Notes under the pieces: generated by a model
Told to the model about the DNA's origin: nothing
Seen by the model: the letters and a program-made list of their open reading frames with translations, nothing else
Databases searched by the model: none
Source of the DNA: Methylobacterium sp. E-065
GTDB taxonomy: Bacteria > Pseudomonadota > Alphaproteobacteria > Rhizobiales > Beijerinckiaceae
Length of the DNA stretch: 64,000 bases
Assembly: GCF_022829605.1 (NCBI RefSeq)
Contig: NZ_JAKSYD010000039.1
Span: 1-64,000, forward strand
Reading direction: 5' to 3'
Shown: positions 27,330-37,000 of the stretch, one piece after another
Numbering within the stretch: position 1 is the stretch's first letter
Layout: each line of letters begins with the position of its first letter
Made by a program: the position numbers and the translations under genes

Positions 27330-27662
27330 ATGTCCGACGATTTCAGCCTGCCCCAGCTCGGCGAGAACGACACCGACTACGCGGCCGGCTCGATCCGCGA
27401 CGCGCCGACCACGCCGAAGACCGCCGCCGATCTCGAGCAGCTGTTCGACGTGCCCGTGATGGTCTCGGCGGTGCTGGGCTCCGCCCGGATGCCGATCGGC
27501 GACCTGCTCCGGATGGCGCCCGGCGCCGTGCTCGAACTCGACCGGAAGGTCGGCGAGGCGATCGACGTGTTCGTCAACAACCGGCTGGTCGCCCGCGGCG
27601 AGGTCGTCCTGGTCGAGGACCGGCTCGGCGTGACGATGACCGAGATCGTCAAGGGCGAGTAG
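27330..27662 (+). CDS. fliN: Flagellar motor switch protein FliN
   Basis: A 110-aa C-ring protein. After an acidic about 35-residue leader, the SpoA domain reads LFDVPVMVSAVLG, IGDLLRMAPGAVLELDRKVGEAIDVFVN and LVARGEVVLVEDRLGVTMTEIV, complete for FliN. GGAAG precedes ATG 27330. It ends the tight run from fliG and is followed, after 72 bases, by flbD. Confidence 0.95.
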   Translation: MSDDFSLPQLGENDTDYAAGSIRDAPTTPKTAADLEQLFDVPVMVSAVLGSARMPIGDLLRMAPGAVLELDRKVGEAIDVFVNNRLVARGEVVLVEDRLGVTMTEIVKGE

Positions 27663-27734
27663 CCCGGGCGCGTGATTTTTGGGACGCGGGCGCCGGGGGG
27701 CTGTCCGCGCCATGAGCTTTGAGAGGGACGAACC

Positions 27735-29093
27735 ATGCGGCTCCTGATAATCGGGCGGCTGAACGGCGAGCTGATCACCGCCTCGAAGATCGCCATGCAG
27801 CGCGGGGCTTCCGTGACGCAAGCCGATGCCGTGCCGCAGGGCCTCAACGTGTTGCGCGCCCGCGGCGCCGATCTGATCATGATCGACGTGTCGCTGCCGA
27901 TCTCCACCCTCGTCGCGGCGCTTGAGGTGGAGCGGATTCGCACCCCCGTGGTCGCCTGCGGGGTTTCGGCGGACGCCTCGGCCGCCGTGGCGGCGATCCG
28001 GGCGGGCGCCAAGGAGTACATCCCGCTTCCGCCCGACCCCGAGATGATCGCCGCGGTGCTGGAGGCGGTCGTCACCGACCGCGCCGCCTTCGTGTGGCGC
28101 GATCCCTCCATGGAGCGGGTGGTCAAGCTCGCCGAGCAGGTCGCCCGCTCGGAGGCCTCGGTGCTGATCACCGGCGAGAGCGGCACCGGCAAGGAGGTGC
28201 TGGCCCGGCACGTTCACCAGAAGTCCAACCGGGCGGGCAAGCCCTTCGTCTCGGTGAACTGCGCGGCGATCCCCGAGGCTTTGCTCGAATCCGAGCTGTT
28301 CGGCCACGAGAAGGGGGCGTTCACCGGCGCGGTTGCCCGGCGCATCGGCCGGTTTGAGGAGGCCAATGGCGGCACGCTGCTGCTGGACGAGATCTCCGAA
28401 ATGGATGTGCGCCTGCAGGCGAAGCTGCTGCGGGCGCTTCAGGAGCGGGTGATCGACCGGGTCGGCGGCACCGCCCCGGTGCGGGTCGACATCCGGGTGC
28501 TGGCCACCTCCAACCGCAACCTCGCCGAGGAGGTCCGCAAGGGCACGTTCCGCGAGGACCTGTTCTACCGCCTGAACGTCGTGGCCCTGAAGCTGCCGCC
28601 GCTCCGCGAGCGGCCGGCCGACATCCTCGAACTCGCCGCGCATTTCGCAAAGAAATACGCCGCGGTGAACGGTGTGCCGGTCCGCCCGCTCTCGGCCGAG
28701 GCGCGGGCTCTGGTGTTGAAGAACCCTTGGCGCGGGAACGTGCGCGAGTTGGAGAACACTTTGCACCGGGCAGTGCTGCTCGCCTCCGGCGACGCGATCG
28801 GTCCCGACGCAATCCTGTCCCCGGACGGCGAGACGATCGCCTTGGAGGGCCCGGCGACACGCGCCGTGCAGGCCGCCGAGGCCGCGACCCGCGGGCTGGT
28901 GGGACGGACCGTGGCGCAGGTGGAGTGTGACCTGATCCTCGATACCCTCGACCATTGCCTGGGCAACCGCACCCACGCGGCCAAGATCCTCGGGATCTCG
29001 ATCCGGACCCTGCGCAACAAGCTCAACGAGTACGTCTCGTCGGGCCTCGACGTAGCCGAGCCCGGTGGCGTGCGGAGCGCGGCCTTCGGATAG
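27735..29093 (+). CDS. flbD: Sigma-54-dependent flagellar regulator FlbD
   Basis: A 452-aa enhancer-binding activator of late flagellar genes. The N-terminal receiver-like domain (1-120) has D51 at the phospho-acceptor place but lacks the acidic pair near residues 7-10 (GRLNG). The central AAA+ domain carries Walker A GESGTGKE, the sigma-54 contact GAFTGA in [10 protein letters not shown], Walker B TLLLDEIS and an intact R-finger region. A Fis-type HTH ends the protein ([18 protein letters not shown]). Start follows GAGAGGGACGAACC. Position after fliN is as expected. Confidence 0.9.
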   Translation: MRLLIIGRLNGELITASKIAMQRGASVTQADAVPQGLNVLRARGADLIMIDVSLPISTLVAALEVERIRTPVVACGVSADASAAVAAIRAGAKEYIPLPPDPEMIAAVLEAVVTDRAAFVWRDPSMERVVKLAEQVARSEASVLITGESGTGKEVLARHVHQKSNRAGKPFVSVNCAAIPEALLESELFGHEKGAFTGAVARRIGRFEEANGGTLLLDEISEMDVRLQAKLLRALQERVIDRVGGTAPVRVDIRVLATSNRNLAEEVRKGTFREDLFYRLNVVALKLPPLRERPADILELAAHFAKKYAAVNGVPVRPLSAEARALVLKNPWRGNVRELENTLHRAVLLASGDAIGPDAILSPDGETIALEGPATRAVQAAEAATRGLVGRTVAQVECDLILDTLDHCLGNRTHAAKILGISIRTLRNKLNEYVSSGLDVAEPGGVRSAAFG

Positions 29094-29212
29094 GGCCGCT
29101 CCGATCAGAGGGATTGGGTTCTGGAGGCGATGCGAGTCCCCCCCGCTCCCACTGCGCTACCAGATCCGCAGGTCACTGCCGGATACCAAGAACCTGAGAA
29201 ACAAGCGCGTTT

Positions 29213-29308
29213 CGCCTCCTTGTGGGAGGGGCCAGGGGTGGGGGTGACGCAGGATCGAGTGTGACGGTGCCTTCCGCGCCCCCCCACCTAGCCCCTCCCC
29301 GCAAGGGC
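29213..29308. repeat. REP-like inverted repeat A after flbD
   Basis: Arms CCTTGTGGGAGGGGC with GGGGTGGGGGTG (29213-29247) and CCCCCCCACCTAG with CCCCTCCCCGCAAGGG (29278-29308), separated by about 30 bases. Same type as the 3409 element. Confidence 0.7.
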
Positions 29309-29368
29309 TATGGGCTACACCGGTTCGCTGTCTCGGCAGGGCGCACCCGCCAGCCGCGGGGAACGCGG

Positions 29369-29514
29369 GTCCCCTCTCCCGTGCGGGAAAGGGACAGGGT
29401 GAGGGATGAGAACTTTCAGAATGAAACGCGCCTCGTCAGCGCATCGATCGCGTGCTTTATCCCGAGAGTTCTCATCCCTCGCCCCAACCCTCTCCCGCAC
29501 GGGAGAGGGGGTCC
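29369..29514. repeat. REP-like inverted repeat B after flbD
   Basis: Arms CCCCTCTCCCGTGCGGGAAAGGG with AGGGTGAGGGATGAGAAC, and GTTCTCATCCCTCGCCCC with CCCTCTCCCGCACGGGAGAG. Pairing spans nearly 60 bases on each side of a short centre. The CTCTCCCGTGCGGGA core is a common REP unit of many Proteobacteria, distinct from type A beside it. Confidence 0.75.
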
Positions 29515-29695
29515 GTAGGGCTCCGTCATCGATCGTGAGCCTCAAACCTTTGTAGGCCGTAACCACAAGGGGGAGGAGAGAGCTCAGCGGCCAGCGGTGT
29601 GTGAACCCGGCAGCCCGCAGAGGCGGGAGGGAGAGACGCGGATCGCTCAGCGGACGATTGTCGTGTCTCGTACCTGCCTCGGCAACGCGTGCAAT

Positions 29696-29980
29696 CTACC
29701 GACGCCCGGTCTTCGCCGCCTGGTCGCTCTCGTTCTGAGCGGCGAAGGCCGCGTCCAGCTTGCGCAGCGAGGCGTAGCGGGCGACGTCACCCTCGACGTC
29801 GCGGATCGTCTCCTCGACGAGATGGCGCTGGAGCGCGACGCGCGGATCGTTGGGCGGCAGCGCTTCCCGCTCCTGCAGGCGGAGAACGGCCTGCCGCACG
29901 ACGGTGTAGACCGCCTCGCGCTCCTCCCGGGTCATCGACGGCTGGATCGCCTTCGCGACGAGATCGGAGAAATCCGACAT
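29696..29980 (-). CDS. Small conserved-looking helical protein
   Basis: A 94-aa soluble, charged protein, probably mostly helical (MTREEREAVYTVVRQAVLRLQERE and YASLRKLDAAFAAQNESD). No known domain, signal or membrane helix. It follows the KpsE-like gene by about 100 bases on the same strand, so the two may share a transcript. The start ATG 29980 has no clear ribosome binding site. Function unknown. Confidence 0.55.
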   Translation of the reverse strand: MSDFSDLVAKAIQPSMTREEREAVYTVVRQAVLRLQEREALPPNDPRVALQRHLVEETIRDVEGDVARYASLRKLDAAFAAQNESDQAAKTGRR

Positions 29981-30079
29981 GGACCGTTAGACTTCGCTCT
30001 TCCATCGGGCGCCGGGACCGCCGGGCCGCCCCCCTCTACAGACCGGGCGGCCCAGGATCCAGAGGCGCGCTGCAGCCGC

Positions 30080-31387
30080 CTACATTCTCTGGTCGCGGAT
30101 ACCCGCGATCAGAAGCGACGACGAGCTCCAGATCACGAAGAAGCAGAAGAACGCCACCAGCAGCGTGTGGCCACGCTCCGGGTAGAGGCTGTCCGTCGGC
30201 AGGACCGGCGGCACGAAGGTCGCCAGGAAGATATGCTGCTTGGACGCGGCGACCCGCGCCCGGTCGAGCAGCAGATGGGCCGATTCCTCGAGCTTCTCGG
30301 CGATCGTCCGCTCGACGAGCAGACCCTCGTACTGGAGCAGCGCTTCGGTCAGGTTCGCGCCGCCCGCGGCACCCGAACTCGTCATCTCGTCCTGCAGGAT
30401 CTTCATCTGCTGGTCGATGGCCGTGATGTTGGCGACGAGCGTCTGGATCGAGCGCGAGCGCTCGTCCAGGCTGGAGCTGCGCAGGACCTGGAGGTCGTTC
30501 TCAGCCTTGAGCTTGTCTTTCTTCAGCAGCGTCAGGGTCGCCAGCGTCCCCTCGGCGGACTTGACCGGATCGATCACGCCCCACTGGTTGCGGAAGGATT
30601 GCAGGGCAATGTGCGCCTTGCGCAGGCGCTCCTGCGCGGTTCTGGCGTCGGTCTCCGCCTGGACGACCATGTCGGCCTGCGCACGCTTCGAGATGTCGTT
30701 GATCAGCGCCTCGGAGCGCGTCACCACCTCGCGGGCGATGGTCAGCGCGTCCTCGGGCGTGAAGGCCCGGACCGACAGGCGGATCACGCCCGAGATCGAG
30801 TCGATATGCGCGATGACGTGCTTGCGCCAATACTGGGTGAGATCCTCGATCGGGTCGGTCGGATCGAACCGAGTCCAGAAATCGGCCTCCTGGCGGGAGA
30901 ACATCTTGGACAGGCCGATGCTCTTCTCGAGCGACTCGACCATGGTCTGGCTGGCGATGTAGTCGCGGACGATGAAGCTGTCCTGGCTGTTATGCTTCTG
31001 AATGAGGTTCGTGTACTGGCCGAGGGAGATGTTCTCCATCGGTTCGACGTTGCCGCGCACCGTGAACTGGGCCTCGGCGACGTACTGGTTCGACGCGAAG
31101 CCGAACAGGTACAGCCCGACCACGAGGGTCGGCAGCAGGACGAACAGGCTGATGCGGCGGATGATCCGCGCGCCGTAGCTCGACGTGTCCTCCCGGCGCG
31201 GGCGCAGGCCGGGCAGCTGCGTCCAGTCCAAGCGCTTGCGAATCGCGGTGGCCAGAGCCTGGGCGCCGCGCTGCTCCGGAACCGGCCGGATCGTCTCCGC
31301 GCTCCGCCGCAGCTCGGTCATCGTCGGGGCTGCGAACGTCACGATCTCGCTTTCGCGCGTGTCGTCTTTGACGTCGTCGAGGCTCAT
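30080..31387 (-). CDS. Capsule export inner-membrane protein (KpsE/BexC/Wzz family)
   Basis: A 435-aa polysaccharide co-polymerase. It has a cytoplasmic leader of about 75 residues, a first helix (FVLLPTLVVGLYLFGFA, about 80-97), a periplasmic part with long coiled-coil helices (about 215-380), and a last helix near the C-terminus (LLVAFFCFFVIWSSSSLLIAGI). The block YVAEAQFTVRG after helix 1 is typical for KpsE/BexC. It should span the periplasm in capsule or exopolysaccharide export. Other export genes (KpsM, KpsT, KpsD) are not in the window, so it looks isolated. Confidence 0.82.
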   Translation of the reverse strand: MSLDDVKDDTRESEIVTFAAPTMTELRRSAETIRPVPEQRGAQALATAIRKRLDWTQLPGLRPRREDTSSYGARIIRRISLFVLLPTLVVGLYLFGFASNQYVAEAQFTVRGNVEPMENISLGQYTNLIQKHNSQDSFIVRDYIASQTMVESLEKSIGLSKMFSRQEADFWTRFDPTDPIEDLTQYWRKHVIAHIDSISGVIRLSVRAFTPEDALTIAREVVTRSEALINDISKRAQADMVVQAETDARTAQERLRKAHIALQSFRNQWGVIDPVKSAEGTLATLTLLKKDKLKAENDLQVLRSSSLDERSRSIQTLVANITAIDQQMKILQDEMTSSGAAGGANLTEALLQYEGLLVERTIAEKLEESAHLLLDRARVAASKQHIFLATFVPPVLPTDSLYPERGHTLLVAFFCFFVIWSSSSLLIAGIRDQRM

Positions 31388-31668
31388 CCGCTCTCTGTTC
31401 CTGGGTCTGCGCCGGTTCCGCTGATGCGGCGCCGGCCAAGGGGCGGCCCGTGCGCGGAACCGGAATCCCGTTCTTTTAGGCCCTTTTTATGGCGCCCGGG
31501 TCGACCTGCGGGGCGCGGCGACGGGCGACCGAGAGCGCTCTGCGCCAAAGTGGATACCGGTTCGGCGCCAGAGAGCGCGTCACGACAGAAGCTTGGAGCC
31601 GCGCTCGATTGCACCGCGATCGGGCACGGCTCTAGCCCGATGCCGGTATCGCGCCCTACCTTCTCCGG
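31388..31668. other. Intergenic space with dispersed repeat
   Basis: A 281-base space between divergent genes. It holds dispersed-repeat copy 2 (31533-31635) and a more AT-rich TTCTTTTAGGCCCTTTTTATGG stretch (about 31469-31490) near the KpsE-like gene that may be part of its promoter. Confidence 0.5.
31533..31635. repeat. Dispersed intergenic repeat, copy 2
   Basis: Reads GCGCTCTGCGCCAAAGTGGA then TACCGGTTCGGCG, GAGAGCGCGTCACGACA, and ends in CGGGCACGGCTCTA. It aligns along about 100 bases with copy 4 at 51319 and in part with copies 1 and 3. Confidence 0.8.
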
Positions 31669-32112
31669 ATGATGACAGAACCACGCTCAACGGGCGACGC
31701 CGATCGTCCCGCTGCCGGCCGGCCGGCCGGCCGCTCGGCCAAAACCAAGCTCACCGAGATCGTGGTGGTCTGCTCCAAATGTGCCAAGCGGCAGGGCTTG
31801 CGCGCGAGCGCCGTGCGTGCGCTCCTCAAGAAGGCCGGGAAACAGGCCGCCAAGGAGACGTCGGGCAACCGGAGGAAGCTCCGCATCGTCGAGTCGGGTT
31901 GCCTCGGACCGTGCCCGAAGCGTGCCATCGCGGTCGCTACCGGTGCGAGCCTCGCGGCCGGCCGCGTCCTCCTGCTCGATCCCGAGGCCGGGCCGGCGGA
32001 GGCGCTCGCCACCATCCTCCAACCCATCCCGCCGCGCCGGCCGTCCCCCGAATTCGGCCCCAATACCGTACTAGCGGCGGTACCACCTGACGAATCGCCG
32101 CCGGCGCGCTGA
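31669..32112 (+). CDS. Thioredoxin-like [2Fe-2S] ferredoxin-type protein
   Basis: A 147-aa protein. After a variable basic leader it has IVVVCSKCAKRQG and, about 55 residues later, ESGCLGPCPKRAIAV. Two Cys pairs in this spacing (CxxC and CLGPC) resemble the thioredoxin-like ferredoxin fold, which binds a 2Fe-2S cluster. Electron partner is unknown. The C-terminal about 30 residues are Pro-rich and likely disordered. Two adjacent ATGs (31669 and 31672) are possible starts. Neighbour hpnL follows in the same direction after 63 bases. Confidence 0.6.
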   Translation: MMTEPRSTGDADRPAAGRPAGRSAKTKLTEIVVVCSKCAKRQGLRASAVRALLKKAGKQAAKETSGNRRKLRIVESGCLGPCPKRAIAVATGASLAAGRVLLLDPEAGPAEALATILQPIPPRRPSPEFGPNTVLAAVPPDESPPAR

Positions 32113-32175
32113 CCGGCACAACTTGGAGCCGCCCCTGGTGCCCGCCTTCAGACACGTCACGCACGCACTGCGACC

Positions 32176-33243
32176 GTGAAGGAAGCGCGCCCATCCGGAA
32201 AGCGCCGGGTCATCCGCGCCCTCGTCCGCCGCCTGCCGCTGCTCGGCACGCTGATCGGGCTGGGCTTCGCGATCTGGCTCGTAGCGACCAACGACCTCCA
32301 GGCGGTGGCCACGGCGTTCGGCCGGATCGGCGTCGTGGGCTTCGTCGGCGTCACGCTGGTGCGGACGCTGGTGCTGCTGGTGTGCGGACTCGCCTGGGCG
32401 CGCATCCTCGACGGTCTGTCGCCGGCGCCGGCCTCGGCCTGCCTGATCCTGCGCTTCGTGCGCGAGGGCATCAACGTCCTGTTGCCGGTCGCCTCGGTGG
32501 GCGGCGAGGTGCTGGGCGCGCGGCTCCTCACCTTCTGGGGCGTGGCCGGCTCGCTCGCCGCCGCCTCGGTGCTGGCCGATCTCTTGTTCCAGGTCGGCAC
32601 GCTCGCCCTGTTCGCCGGCCTCGGGGCCGGCCTTCTGAGCCGCGTCGAGGGCGCGGAGGCGGCCGAACTCGCCGGTTGGACGCTGCGCACCCTCGCGGTG
32701 GCGGCGCTGGCCGTCGCAGCCTTCTTCGCGCTCCAGCGGACCGGGATCGTCCGCGTCCTCGAAGACCGGATAAACGCCCTCGGCCGGCGCTTCGTGCGCG
32801 AGGCCGACGCCCTGCCCGAACCGCGCCAGCGCATCCAGGGCGCGCTGGACGCCGTCTGGGCGGCGGGGCGGCGGGGGCGGCTCGCCCAGTCGGTCGCCCT
32901 GCACGCGCTGGCCTGGCTCCTCGGTGCGACCGAAATCCTCGTCGTCTTCACCTGCATCGGCGTCGACAATGTCGGCCTGACCGACATCCTGGTGATCGAG
33001 TCGCTGAGCCAGGCGATCAAGGCCGCCGCCTTCCTGGTCCCGAGCGGACTCGGCGTGCAGGAAGGCGGGCTCGTGCTGGTCTGCGGCCTGTTCGGCATCG
33101 ATGCCGGAACGGCCATCGCCCTGTCGCTCGCCCGCCGGGTGCCCGACGTGGTGCTGGGCCTGCCGTCGCTCCTCGTCTGGCAGAATCTCGAAGCCCGCCG
33201 CGAGGGCGTGCGCCCCGCCGCGCCGACCTGCGACCGCTCGTGA
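32176..33243 (+). CDS. hpnL: HpnL-type LPG-synthase-like membrane protein
   Basis: A 355-aa integral membrane protein of the lysylphosphatidylglycerol-synthase TM superfamily, with roughly 7-8 helices. The best-conserved part, ESLSQAIKAAAFLVPSGLGVQ followed by EGG and LALSLARRVPD, fits the hopanoid-associated HpnL group. HpnL is thought to help place or move hopanoids in membranes, but this is not biochemically settled. Start is GTG 32176. Its TGA overlaps a GTG that can start fliP, so they may be coupled. Alternative: another uncharacterised member of the superfamily. Confidence 0.68.
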   Translation: MKEARPSGKRRVIRALVRRLPLLGTLIGLGFAIWLVATNDLQAVATAFGRIGVVGFVGVTLVRTLVLLVCGLAWARILDGLSPAPASACLILRFVREGINVLLPVASVGGEVLGARLLTFWGVAGSLAAASVLADLLFQVGTLALFAGLGAGLLSRVEGAEAAELAGWTLRTLAVAALAVAAFFALQRTGIVRVLEDRINALGRRFVREADALPEPRQRIQGALDAVWAAGRRGRLAQSVALHALAWLLGATEILVVFTCIGVDNVGLTDILVIESLSQAIKAAAFLVPSGLGVQEGGLVLVCGLFGIDAGTAIALSLARRVPDVVLGLPSLLVWQNLEARREGVRPAAPTCDRS

Positions 33244-33248
33244 CCTCG

Positions 33249-34016
33249 ATGCCCGATCCGCCGACAGCCCCGACCCGCCCCGGCCGGGGGCGCAGGCTCC
33301 GGCGCCTCGGCCTCGCCGCGATCCCGCTGCTCGCCGCCTCGCCCGCCCTCGCCCAGAGCGTCACCCTGGACCTCGGCGCCGGCGGCACAACCGAGCGCGC
33401 CCTCCAGCTCGTCGCGCTGATCACCGTCCTGGCGGTCGCCCCCTCGGTGCTGGTGATGGCCACGGCCTTCACCCGGATCGTCGTGGTGCTCTCGCTCCTG
33501 CGCTCGGCGCTCGGCACCCAGACAGCGCCGCCGACCGCGGTGCTGGTCAGCCTCGCCCTGTTCCTGACCGCCTTCGTGATGGCCCCCACAGGTCGCGCCG
33601 CCTACAGCGCCGGGATCGAGCCCCTGATCGCCGGACGGATCACGCAAGCTCAGGCCTTCGAGCGCGCGTCGGCGCCGTTCAAGACCTTCATGCTGAAGAA
33701 CGTCCGCGAGAAGGACCTCAAGCTGTTCCTCGACCTCGCCAAGGTGCCGACGCCGAAGGGGCCGGAGGATGTCGGCCTCGAGATCGTCACCCCGGCCTTC
33801 ATGATCTCGGAGCTGAGGCGCGCCTTCGAGATCGGCTTCCTGCTGTTCATCCCGTTCCTGATCATCGACCTCGTGGTCGCCTCGGTGCTGATGGCGATCG
33901 GCATGATGATGCTGCCGCCCGCCACGGTCTCCCTGCCGTTCAAGCTGATCTTCTTCGTGCTGGTGGACGGATGGACGCTGGTGGCGGGCTCGCTGGTGCA
34001 GAGCTACGGGAGCTGA
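33249..34016 (+). CDS. fliP: Flagellar export-gate protein FliP
   Basis: A 255-aa core protein of the flagellar type III export gate. A cleavable signal peptide ends LLAASPALAQ, as in many FliP. Helices and conserved blocks follow: TAFTRIVVVLSLLRSALGTQ, the periplasmic ITQAQAFERA part, the AFMISELRRAFEIGFLLFIPF block, and LPFKLIFFVLVDGWTLV at the end. ATG 33249 is chosen; GTG 33240 overlaps the hpnL stop and is the alternative. It is separated from the fliF run by over 4 kb. Confidence 0.95.
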   Translation: MPDPPTAPTRPGRGRRLRRLGLAAIPLLAASPALAQSVTLDLGAGGTTERALQLVALITVLAVAPSVLVMATAFTRIVVVLSLLRSALGTQTAPPTAVLVSLALFLTAFVMAPTGRAAYSAGIEPLIAGRITQAQAFERASAPFKTFMLKNVREKDLKLFLDLAKVPTPKGPEDVGLEIVTPAFMISELRRAFEIGFLLFIPFLIIDLVVASVLMAIGMMMLPPATVSLPFKLIFFVLVDGWTLVAGSLVQSYGS

Positions 34017-34047
34017 CGCCGCCCGAGCGGGATGACGCGCCGCGCGC

Positions 34048-37000
34048 TCATCCCGGCGGCGTGCCGGGGGTCTCGGCGTTGCTCTGCCGATCACCGCCCT
34101 GCGGCTCGGAACCGCCCTCGCCCACGGCCTTGGCCTTCCCCCGGTCGGGGGTGGCGGCGTCCGGGTAGCGCTTGCGGTACTCGGCCAGGAAGGCCGACAG
34201 CGTCTCGGCCTTGGTGGCCTGGGCCGCCACCGCCCGGAAGCCCGGGCTGCGGGTCGGGTCGGAGCCCGTGAGCAGCGCGAAGGTGCGCGCGTCGGGGCTC
34301 GCCGCCATGGCCTCCGAGAACTTCGCCTTGAGCCGTTCCAGGCCGATCGCCTCGCCCGCGAGGTTGTAGGCGATCGCGGCGCGCATCGCGTCGGCCCGGG
34401 ACGCCGCGTCGAGGGGCTGGCCGGATCGCCACGCCTCGCCGAGCAGCGCCTCGTGCGTCTCGCCGGCGTCGCGCCAGCGTCGGGCACCCCAGTAGATATC
34501 GGCCCGCAGGCGCTCGATGTCCGGCCCGGCCACTCCCTCGAGCGTCTCCAGGGCGAGGTCGGTGCGGGTCAGGTCCGAGAGGGCGCGGGCGCGGATCAGG
34601 TTCCGGGCACGCTTCAGCTCGCCCGGCAGCTCCGGCAACTCGGTCGCGTCGAGGACCTTCAGCGCCTGCAGGGGCTTGTCGTCCATCAGCCGCACCGTGG
34701 CGAGCCGCGCCGCGACCGCCGACCGGGCCGGGCCGGTCAGCCGGTTGTCGATCTGGTACTGCAGGAGATCGGCGGCGGGTTCGAGGAGATCGAGGCGCAC
34801 CAAGCGGTCGGCCAGCCGGCGCACCACCTCGTCGCCGCGCCGACCGATCGGGCTCAGCTCCCGGAAATCGAAGAACAACGCCACGGCCTCGACCCCCGAC
34901 AGGCTCTCCCCCTTGTCGGTGAGGTACAGGTTCTCGAAGGCGACCTGCGCCTCGCGGGTGAGTGCCACCGAAGCCGTGGCGTTCGGCGCGAAGACATTGG
35001 CCCGGCGCGCCGCCGTGAAGGCCTGGCGCCAGTGTCCGGCGGCGAGGTGGAGGCGGGCCACCCCGGCCGTGATGCTCTCCTCGATCGGGCCGCCATGCCA
35101 GGTGAGGGCGAGCCGTTCCAGGCGCTCGGTCGCGGCCTCCGGCGTCAGCGTGCCGGCGGATTGCGCGAGCAAGGTGCCCCGCAGGGTTGCTTCGGCCGAG
35201 ACCGGACGCACCGCCTCCCTCTCGAGGCGAGTATAGGCGTCGAGCGCCGCCTTGACCTGGCCGGTCGCCTCCGAGACGCGGGCGCGGACCAGGGCCAGCC
35301 GGTCGCGGATCCAGGGGGGCAGGTCGCGGGCATCCACGGCGCGGGCGGCAGCCGTTTCGGCATCGTCGTTCTCGATCGCCGATTCGGCCGTCGTGGCGCG
35401 GATCGTCTGCGCCAGATCCGTGGGGTATTCCTGGGCGAGCGGCAGGACCTTGAGGAAGCCGGTCTCGGCGGCTTTCCAGTCCCCGGCGCCGGCCGAGGCC
35501 ATCGCCCGCCACAGGGCGGCCTCCGGATTCCCAGCGAGGATCGGGGCGGACAGAGCCTTCAACGCCTCGGCGTTGCGTCCCATTCGCACCTGCGCGATGC
35601 CCCGCAGCAGGGCCGTGTCACGCTGGCCGGCGAGCAGGGGATCGTCGGCGGCCGCCGCTTCGAGCGCCGCGAGGGCTTCAGGATCGAGCCCGTTGGCCAG
35701 ATAGGTGCGGGCCAGCGCGAGCCGGGCCGGGCCGCGATCGGCCGGATTGGCGGCCGCGGCGGCATCGAGCGCCTGGCGCAGGGTATCGCGCACCACACCG
35801 GACCGTGCCCGGTTCCAGGCCTCGGGCGTGATCGCGAGGGTCCCCGGATCGGCCAGGGCGACTTCGTCCCTCCGCGCGGGCGCCGACGTGGCGAGCCCCC
35901 CGGTCCGGCCGATCGTCACCGTGTCGAGTTCGGGCCGCACCGCGAGATCGTCGGCGCTGGCCAGCACCGCGAGGCCGTGCCGGCTCGGGAGGATCTCGAA
36001 ATCCACGAATCGCCGGTTCTTCGGATTGCCGACCGGCCGCCGGGACGCCGAGGTGACCACCGCGATGCGCTCGCCGTCGAGGTCGAGCCACGTCGCCGAG
36101 CCCGGGCGGGGCAGGCCGAGGGACACCGCGATGCGGCCCGCGCTGTCGGGCTTGCGCAGGGGGTCGATCGTATCGCTGGGGCTCAGGACGTCGCCCGCCG
36201 AGAGTTCCCAGCCGACCCCGCCCTCCGTCGAGACCGCATTGAGATCGACCAAGCGGCCCTGGGGCGCCGAGAAGCGCAGGATCGTCAGGGGTCCGGTCCG
36301 GGTGGGGCTTCCCACCGGCACCAGGCCCTGATGGCTGGTCGGAGCCGGGACCGGCTCGGCGGTCTCGAAGGCGAGCGTGACCACACCGCCGCGCTCGAAC
36401 AACACGGCCGGCGGCATGGCATGGAACGGAAAGACCAGGCCCGACCCAGCCGGGCGGATCGGCGGCGGTGCCGGCGGGCGCTCGGCGACGGCCGGCGCTC
36501 CAGCACGAGCCGACGGCGCGGAGGGAGGAGCGGGAACGGCCGGCGCCGCAGCCACCGGTGCCGGTGTCGCCGGCCCGGGTATCGCGACGGCGGTGCCGGC
36601 AGGTTCCGCCGGCTTGCGCCGGACGGCGTCCAGGAGGAAGGCCCCGTCCTCGCGCTCCGAGCCGATCTGGAACCCGTCTTCGGGGGTGACGAGCAGGCTG
36701 GCCGAGGTCTCATCGGTCTCGGTCGCCAGCTTGGCGATGCCGGGCCGGGGACGCCCGCGTGTCCCGGACGAATCGATGGTCCAGGGACCGACGACGCGCA
36801 GCCGCGTCGTAGTGCCCTCGGCGGTGAGGGTGGTGACGGCCTCCGCGGGCATCCGCAGCGAGAGACGCGTCAGCGTCGGGAGGAGCGCCAGTTCCAGCGA
36901 CAGGGGCTTGCGCACCGGCTCGGGGATGCGGGCCTTGAGCGCTTCCTCGGCAACTCTGGCGCGACGGGCGAGTTCGGCCACCACCTCGGGCGGCAGCGGC

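Larger units (their letters stand above)
29094..29695. other. 602-base gap with two REP palindromes
   Basis: No gene is supported between flbD and the convergent small gene at 29696. The space is filled by two separate inverted repeats (29213-29308 and 29369-29514) and simple CCCC/GGGG tracts. An apparent open frame crossing 29597 is the opposite-strand shadow of the small gene and of kpsE. Confidence 0.7.

Noticed and set aside
29094..29695. Possible CRISPR array because of repeated GC-rich units
   Set aside because: The units are two different inverted repeats, not direct repeats with regular spacers.
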